Assembly (NCBI GenBank): GCA_963801065.1
Contig: CAWDDG010000005.1
Location: forward strand, 62,001 to 126,000
Reading direction: 5' to 3'
DNA length: 64,000 bases
Source of the DNA: CAWDDG01 sp963801065
GTDB lineage: Bacteria > Actinomycetota > Actinomycetes > Jiangellales > Jiangellaceae
The translations under genes were made by a program, and so were the position numbers. Below are positions 60,009 through 64,000 of the stretch, one piece after another (positions within the stretch are counted from its first letter, which is position 1; every line of letters begins with the position of its first letter). The notes below the pieces were generated by a model. That model saw nothing but the letters and a program-made list of their open reading frames with translations. It searched no databases and was not told the origin of the DNA.

Positions 60009-61052
60009 GTGAAGGCGGTCGTCTACTCCGGCTACGGGGTGACTCCGACTGTGACGCAAGTCCCTGAGCCAGCATGTCCCGACGGCGGTGTGGTCATCGC
60101 GGTCGGCGCGACCGGCGTGTGCCGGTCGGACTGGCACGCCTGGCGTGGACATGAACGGGTCGCCCTGCCCCACATACCGGGCCATGAACTGGCGGGGATG
60201 ATCGCTGAGATCGGGCCAGGTGTCGAGCGATGGGGGGTGGGGGACCGCGTGACGGTGCCGTTCGTCTGCGGCTGTGGGGTGTGCGTCTACTGCCTGGCGG
60301 GCGACACGCAAGTCTGTCCGCACCAGACCCAGCCGGGCTTCACCGGACCCGGGTCCTTCGCCGAACGGGTGGTCATCCACGCGGCGGACGTGAACCTGGT
60401 GGCCCTGCCGGACTCGGTCGACTTCGTCACCGCAGCGTCCCTCGGCTGCCGGTTTGCCACTGCCTTTCGGGCCCTCGGGGCGCACGGCCGACTCGAACCC
60501 GGTGACTGGCTGGCCGTGCACGGATGCGGCGGTGTGGGGCTGTCGGCGGTGATGATCGCCGTCGCCCTCGGCGCTCGCGTGATCGCCGTCGACGTGGCCG
60601 GCGCGGCGTTGGCCCGGGCCCGCGAACTGGGCGCGGCGGCTGCCGTCGACGCCAGCCGGGACCCGGATCCGGCAGCTACCATCCGCGAGATCACCGACGG
60701 AGGAGCGCGGGTCTCGATGGACGCGCTCGGCTCGGCGGCCACCGCGGTGGCGTCGGTGCGCTGCCTACGCCGTCGCGGCCGGCACGTTCAGGTCGGTCTG
60801 CTGGTCGGTTCGGCGTCCACGCCGCCGATGCCGATGGACCTGCTCATCGCGCAGGAACTGGAGATCTACGGATCACACGGTATGGCGGCGCACGAATACC
60901 CGCCGATGCTGGCTCTCGTCGCGGACGGCACTCTCCGTCCGGATCTGCTGGTCCGCGAGGTGATCCGGCTCGAGGATGCCGGAACTGCACTCGCAGCGAT
61001 GGACCGACCATCGTCCTCGGCGGGGATCACGGTCATCGAGCTAGCAGGATGA
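60009..61052 (+). CDS. Zinc-dependent alcohol dehydrogenase
   Basis: A 347-residue MDR enzyme. It has AVVYSGYGVTPTVTQVPEPA, catalytic Zn ligands in GVCRSDWHAWRG and IPGHELAGMIAEIGPGV, structural-Zn-type Cys in FVCGCGVCVYCLAGDTQVC, the cofactor loop HGCGGVGLSAVMIAVALGARVIAVD. It oxidises an alcohol with NAD(P). I start it at the GTG at 60009; an ATG at 59955 would add 18 residues. It is divergent from dedA and convergent with the maleylacetate reductase gene. Confidence 0.87.
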   Translation: MKAVVYSGYGVTPTVTQVPEPACPDGGVVIAVGATGVCRSDWHAWRGHERVALPHIPGHELAGMIAEIGPGVERWGVGDRVTVPFVCGCGVCVYCLAGDTQVCPHQTQPGFTGPGSFAERVVIHAADVNLVALPDSVDFVTAASLGCRFATAFRALGAHGRLEPGDWLAVHGCGGVGLSAVMIAVALGARVIAVDVAGAALARARELGAAAAVDASRDPDPAATIREITDGGARVSMDALGSAATAVASVRCLRRRGRHVQVGLLVGSASTPPMPMDLLIAQELEIYGSHGMAAHEYPPMLALVADGTLRPDLLVREVIRLEDAGTALAAMDRPSSSAGITVIELAG

Positions 61053-61085
61053 AGCCGGGCTCGGTCCGTCGTCTGCGGTGAGTGG

Positions 61086-62162
61086 TCAGTGGCGCGTCCC
61101 TGTCCCCCCGGGCCGAAGCCCGTCGTAGGCCGCAAGCAACAGCTCGCGGATTCCGTCGATGTCGACCGGGCGCGGGTTGTCCGGTGGTGAGCCGGCGACG
61201 ATGGACGCCGCCTGGTCCGCGTCGGTGCGCAGGAAGCCGACGGCCGCCAGCGACGTGGGCGCACCGATCGCGTCGGCGAGGTCCCACAGACCGCCGGCCG
61301 GGTCGTCGGCATCGAGTGCGCGCGCCGCTCGTCGCATCGCTTCTGGTGCGTACGACGCGTTGAACGCCGTGGCGTAGGGCAGCACGGCCGAATGAAGACC
61401 GGCATGCGGCAGGTCGTAGGCACCACCGAGGACGTGGCACACCTTGTGGTGCACACCCATACCCGAGTTGCCCAGGACCCACCCGGCCAGCCAGGCCCCG
61501 TAGAGAGCGTCGCCACGGGCACCGACGTCGGTCGGGTCGGCGACCACGCGCGGTAGCGCATCGGCCAGGGCGCGTACACCCTCTTCGGCCAGCACGGCGG
61601 TCACCGGCGTCGCATTTCGCGCGTAGAGGCCCTCGACGCAGTGCGCGAGCGCGTTCATGCCGCTCGCCGCGGACACGTCGACCGGCAGGCCGACGGTCAG
61701 GACCGGGTCGTAGACGACGGTGCGCGGAAGCACGCGCTGGTCTCGTCCGGTCGTCTTCCGATGGCCCTCGGTGAGGCCCCAGATCGGGGTCATCTCGCTG
61801 CCCGCGTAGGTCGTCGGAATGGCCAGCACCGGGAGGGACGTCTCCTTCGCGACGACCTTGGCCATGCCGGTCGCCGACCCGCCGCCCAGGCACACGACGA
61901 GATCGGCGCCGTACTCCACGGCCCGGGCCGTGGCGGCCGCGGCGGCCTCGACAGGCACGTGCATGACGACGTCGTCGATGCGGGCTGCCAGCCGCCCGCC
62001 CAGCGAGCCGGCGACCTGGTCGGCGTACGCCTTGGCGGCCCGGTCGCCGATGAGCAGCACCCTGGTGCCGCCGAGCCGCGTGACCTCGGCCAGGACCCGG
62101 GACAGGGCTCCGGCGCCGAACACCACGCGGGACGCCGGCGTGTCGTGCACGAACTCCTTCAT
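61086..62162 (-). CDS. Maleylacetate reductase (iron-containing ADH family)
   Basis: The 358-residue protein matches the maleylacetate reductase group: MKEFVHDTPASRVVFGAGAL, VVCLGGGSATGMAKVVAKET, LAIPTTYAGSEMTPIWGLTE, MNALAHCVEGLYAR, GVHHKVCHVLGGAYDLPHAGLH with metal/substrate His. It reduces maleylacetate to 3-oxoadipate in resorcinol, hydroxyquinol and chloroaromatic breakdown. It overlaps the NTF2-like gene by ATGA, so is its downstream operon partner. Confidence 0.88.
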   Translation of the reverse strand: MKEFVHDTPASRVVFGAGALSRVLAEVTRLGGTRVLLIGDRAAKAYADQVAGSLGGRLAARIDDVVMHVPVEAAAAATARAVEYGADLVVCLGGGSATGMAKVVAKETSLPVLAIPTTYAGSEMTPIWGLTEGHRKTTGRDQRVLPRTVVYDPVLTVGLPVDVSAASGMNALAHCVEGLYARNATPVTAVLAEEGVRALADALPRVVADPTDVGARGDALYGAWLAGWVLGNSGMGVHHKVCHVLGGAYDLPHAGLHSAVLPYATAFNASYAPEAMRRAARALDADDPAGGLWDLADAIGAPTSLAAVGFLRTDADQAASIVAGSPPDNPRPVDIDGIRELLLAAYDGLRPGGTGTRH

Positions 62163-62635
62163 CCGGAGCTGTTCTGCGCGGCCAGCCAGGGGTAGCGCTC
62201 GGTGTCACGACCGGCGTAGTCGGGATCCAGGTAGATGAAGCACCGCTGGATCAACCAGTCGCGGATCTCGAAGACGTCGCACCACCGGCCGGCGCCCCAA
62301 TCGGGCACACCCGCCCGCCAGGGTCCGTCCCGGTGCTCGCCGTGGCTGGTGCCCTCGCACGCCAACAGGTCGGTCCCGGAAAGGATCCAGGTGAACGCGG
62401 CGTAGTCGTGGACGATTCCTTTCAGCGTGCCGCCAACGTCGCCGAACAGCCGCCCGATCTCTTCCTTGCCGGTGGCCAGGCCCCATTTCGGGAAGTACAC
62501 CTGGGCGTCGTCGGCGAACAGGTCGAGGATGCTGCCTCCGGTCGACGTGACACCGGCGTTGTCGAAGGCCTTGAGATACTCCAGGGCGACGGACTTGCGC
62601 TGCTCGTCGGTCATTGTCTGGCGGGTGAGAGCCAT
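62159..62635 (-). CDS. NTF2-like / SnoaL family protein
   Basis: The 158-residue protein has the nuclear-transport-factor-2 fold: VALEYLKAFDNAGV, ILDLFADDAQVYFPKWGLATGKEEI, DLLACEGTSHGEH and QRCFIYLDPDYAGRDTERYPWL. Members are cyclases, dehydratases or hydrolases. AGGAGG lies seven bases before the ATG. Between the aldehyde dehydrogenase and maleylacetate reductase genes, it probably acts on a ring-cleavage intermediate. Confidence 0.82.
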   Translation of the reverse strand: MALTRQTMTDEQRKSVALEYLKAFDNAGVTSTGGSILDLFADDAQVYFPKWGLATGKEEIGRLFGDVGGTLKGIVHDYAAFTWILSGTDLLACEGTSHGEHRDGPWRAGVPDWGAGRWCDVFEIRDWLIQRCFIYLDPDYAGRDTERYPWLAAQNSSG

Positions 62636-62698
62636 GGGGATTCCTCCTTCGGCCGCACAGTGCGCGGCGCCCCCGTTACGACATGTCGGACCGGCGGA

Positions 62699-64000
62699 TC
62701 AGGCTCGTGGGTAGAACGGCGGCAGCTCGGCGTCGACGTTGACCCAGACGGCCTTGGCCTCGGTGTACTCGTGCATCGCCTCGAAGCCCATCTCGCGGCC
62801 GTAGCCGGATGCGCCCGTCCCACCGAACGGTGAGCCCGGGTTGACCCGCTTGTACGCGTTGATCCAGACCATCCCGGCCCGCAAGTCGCGGGCCATCCGG
62901 TGGGCACGCGACAGGTCCCGGGTCCACAGGCCCGCGCCGAGTGCGTAGTCGATGCCGTTGGCCAGACGCAACGCCTCGTCGTCCGACCCGAAGGTGTGCA
63001 CGGTCATGAACGGGCCGAAGACCTCCTCGGAGGCGACCCGACTGCCAGGCTCGGCGCGCACGACCGTCGGCCGGACGTAGCAACCGTCGGCGAGCGCCGG
63101 GTCCTCGGGTGCGACACCGCCGGTGAGCACCTCGCCGCCCTCGTCGACGGCGATCTTGACGTACGACAGCACCCGGTCGCGGTGCTGTGGCGACGTCAGC
63201 GGCCCCATCTCGGTCGCCGGGTCTTTGGGATCGCCGACCCGGATCGAGTCGGCCAGGGGCACGAACCGGGCCAGGAACTCTTCGGCCACCGACTCGTGGA
63301 CGATCAGCCGGCTGGCGGCGATGCACGCCTGGCCCTGGTTGTGGAAGATGCCGAACGCCGTTCCGCCCACGGCAGCGGTCAGATCGGCATCGGCGAAAAC
63401 GACGTTGGCGCCCTTGCCGCCGAGCTCGAGGTGGACCCTCTTCAGGTTGCCGGCGCTCGCGGCCACGACGGCGCGCCCCACCGCCGTGGAACCGGTGAAC
63501 GAGACCTTCGCGATGTCCGGGTGGTCGAGGATCCGCTGGCCCGCCGTCGGGCCGTAGCCCGGGACGACGTTGACCACGCCCGGAGGGAACCCGACGTCCG
63601 CGACCAGCTCGGCAATGCGCAGAGCGGAGAGCGGCGTCAGCTCGGCGGGCTTGAGCACGACGGTGTTGCCGGCAGCCAGGGCAGGACCCAGCTTCCAGCT
63701 GGTGAACATCACCGGGAAGTTCCACGGAACGATCTGGCCCACCACGCCGAGCGGCTCCCGGACCACGTAGTCCAGGAAGCCCCGCTCGACCGGGACGACC
63801 GAACCCTGGAACTTGTCGGCCATCCCGCCGAAGTACCGGAAGGTCGCAGCGGTGCGCGGAACGTCGAGGCCGCGGGTGTCCCGGATCGGGTGACCGGTGT
63901 CCCGCGTCTCGAGCATCGCGAGCCCGTCGATGTCGGCCTCGATCGCGTCGGCCAGCCGGAGGAGCAACCGGCCACGCTCGGCCGCCGGGGTCAGCCGCCA
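62699..64000 (-). CDS. Aldehyde dehydrogenase (5' end outside window)
   Basis: The C-terminal 433 residues are present; the frame is open to the right edge. Motifs: PLGVVGQIVPWNFPVMF, LELGGKGANVVFADADL, FHNQGQACIAASRLIVHE with the catalytic Cys, EEVFGPFMTVHTFGSDDEAL, RVNPGSPFGGTGASGYGREMG. It oxidises an aldehyde to an acid with NAD(P). First visible gene of the operon with the NTF2-like and maleylacetate reductase genes. Confidence 0.95.
   Translation of the reverse strand, partial: WRLTPAAERGRLLLRLADAIEADIDGLAMLETRDTGHPIRDTRGLDVPRTAATFRYFGGMADKFQGSVVPVERGFLDYVVREPLGVVGQIVPWNFPVMFTSWKLGPALAAGNTVVLKPAELTPLSALRIAELVADVGFPPGVVNVVPGYGPTAGQRILDHPDIAKVSFTGSTAVGRAVVAASAGNLKRVHLELGGKGANVVFADADLTAAVGGTAFGIFHNQGQACIAASRLIVHESVAEEFLARFVPLADSIRVGDPKDPATEMGPLTSPQHRDRVLSYVKIAVDEGGEVLTGGVAPEDPALADGCYVRPTVVRAEPGSRVASEEVFGPFMTVHTFGSDDEALRLANGIDYALGAGLWTRDLSRAHRMARDLRAGMVWINAYKRVNPGSPFGGTGASGYGREMGFEAMHEYTEAKAVWVNVDAELPPFYPRA

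Noticed and set aside
1..64000. CRISPR arrays, transposases, phage genes, tRNAs or rRNAs.
   Set aside because: No regularly spaced repeats, DDE transposase motifs, phage structural genes or cloverleaf sequences were seen by eye; a covariance-model scan could still find a small RNA.

Overview
The window is high-GC chromosomal DNA from an actinobacterium. Evidence is the very strong GC bias at third codon positions, many GTG starts, and actinobacterial families (DUF2530, DUF3027, DUF3263, DUF222/HNH, LytR-CpsA-Psr, an F420-dependent LLM oxidoreductase, a bacterial XPB helicase, a GroEL with a GGM-rich tail). I cannot fix the genus from sequence alone. There is no rRNA, no tRNA that I can see, no CRISPR array and no transposase.

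Layout. 0-9 kb is a conserved housekeeping neighbourhood: DUF2530, HIT protein, sacsin-like ATPase, DUF3027, MFS transporter, cold-shock protein, HipA-like kinase with DUF3037, and a HAD-LarE fusion. 9-14 kb holds two paralogous coiled proteins and a divergent pair of predicted cytosolic proteases: a TPR-CHAT caspase-like protein and a subtilase without a signal peptide. 14-25 kb carries an LLM oxidoreductase, a frameshifted DUF222-HNH gene, a 43-bp tandem repeat, the helicase-N/WYL protein and the XPB helicase (split by an LCP ligase), an HD hydrolase, DUF4031 and CutC. 25-31 kb holds groEL under two CIRCE operators, an HTTM/DCC membrane-redox group, cspA, a sortase with its catalytic core deleted, and an HhH protein.

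31-46.9 kb is a catabolic island: ABC sugar importer, GH32 fructosidase, FGGY kinase, IlvD/Edd dehydratase, KDPG-type aldolase, KDG-type kinase, FCD-GntR regulator, SDR, D-aminoacylase-type amidohydrolase, D-threonine-aldolase-type enzyme, RidA and RraA-like protein. Two divergent promoters between 39.26 and 39.31 kb drive the two halves. About fifteen single-base frameshifts lie in six of these genes, while the rest of the window has almost none. The island is either decaying or locally mis-assembled.

46.9-64 kb returns to core functions: a ThrC-like PLP enzyme with a GG-ending MoaD/ThiS sulfur-carrier protein behind a SAM-I riboswitch (probably homocysteine rather than threonine synthesis), dienelactone hydrolase, trehalose synthesis (OtsB, OtsA) around a Na+/H+ antiporter carrying a UBP zinc finger, SoxR with its operator, two DUF202 proteins (the first from a CTG start), an ACT protein, a perfect 32-bp-arm hairpin, DedA, a zinc alcohol dehydrogenase, and a maleylacetate reductase / NTF2-like / aldehyde dehydrogenase operon that runs off the right edge.

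Best candidates for new biology are the SAM-riboswitch ThrC-MoaD pair, the CHAT-subtilase pair, the HAD-LarE fusion, and the 18-bp-arm operator-like palindrome ahead of a 48-residue gene.
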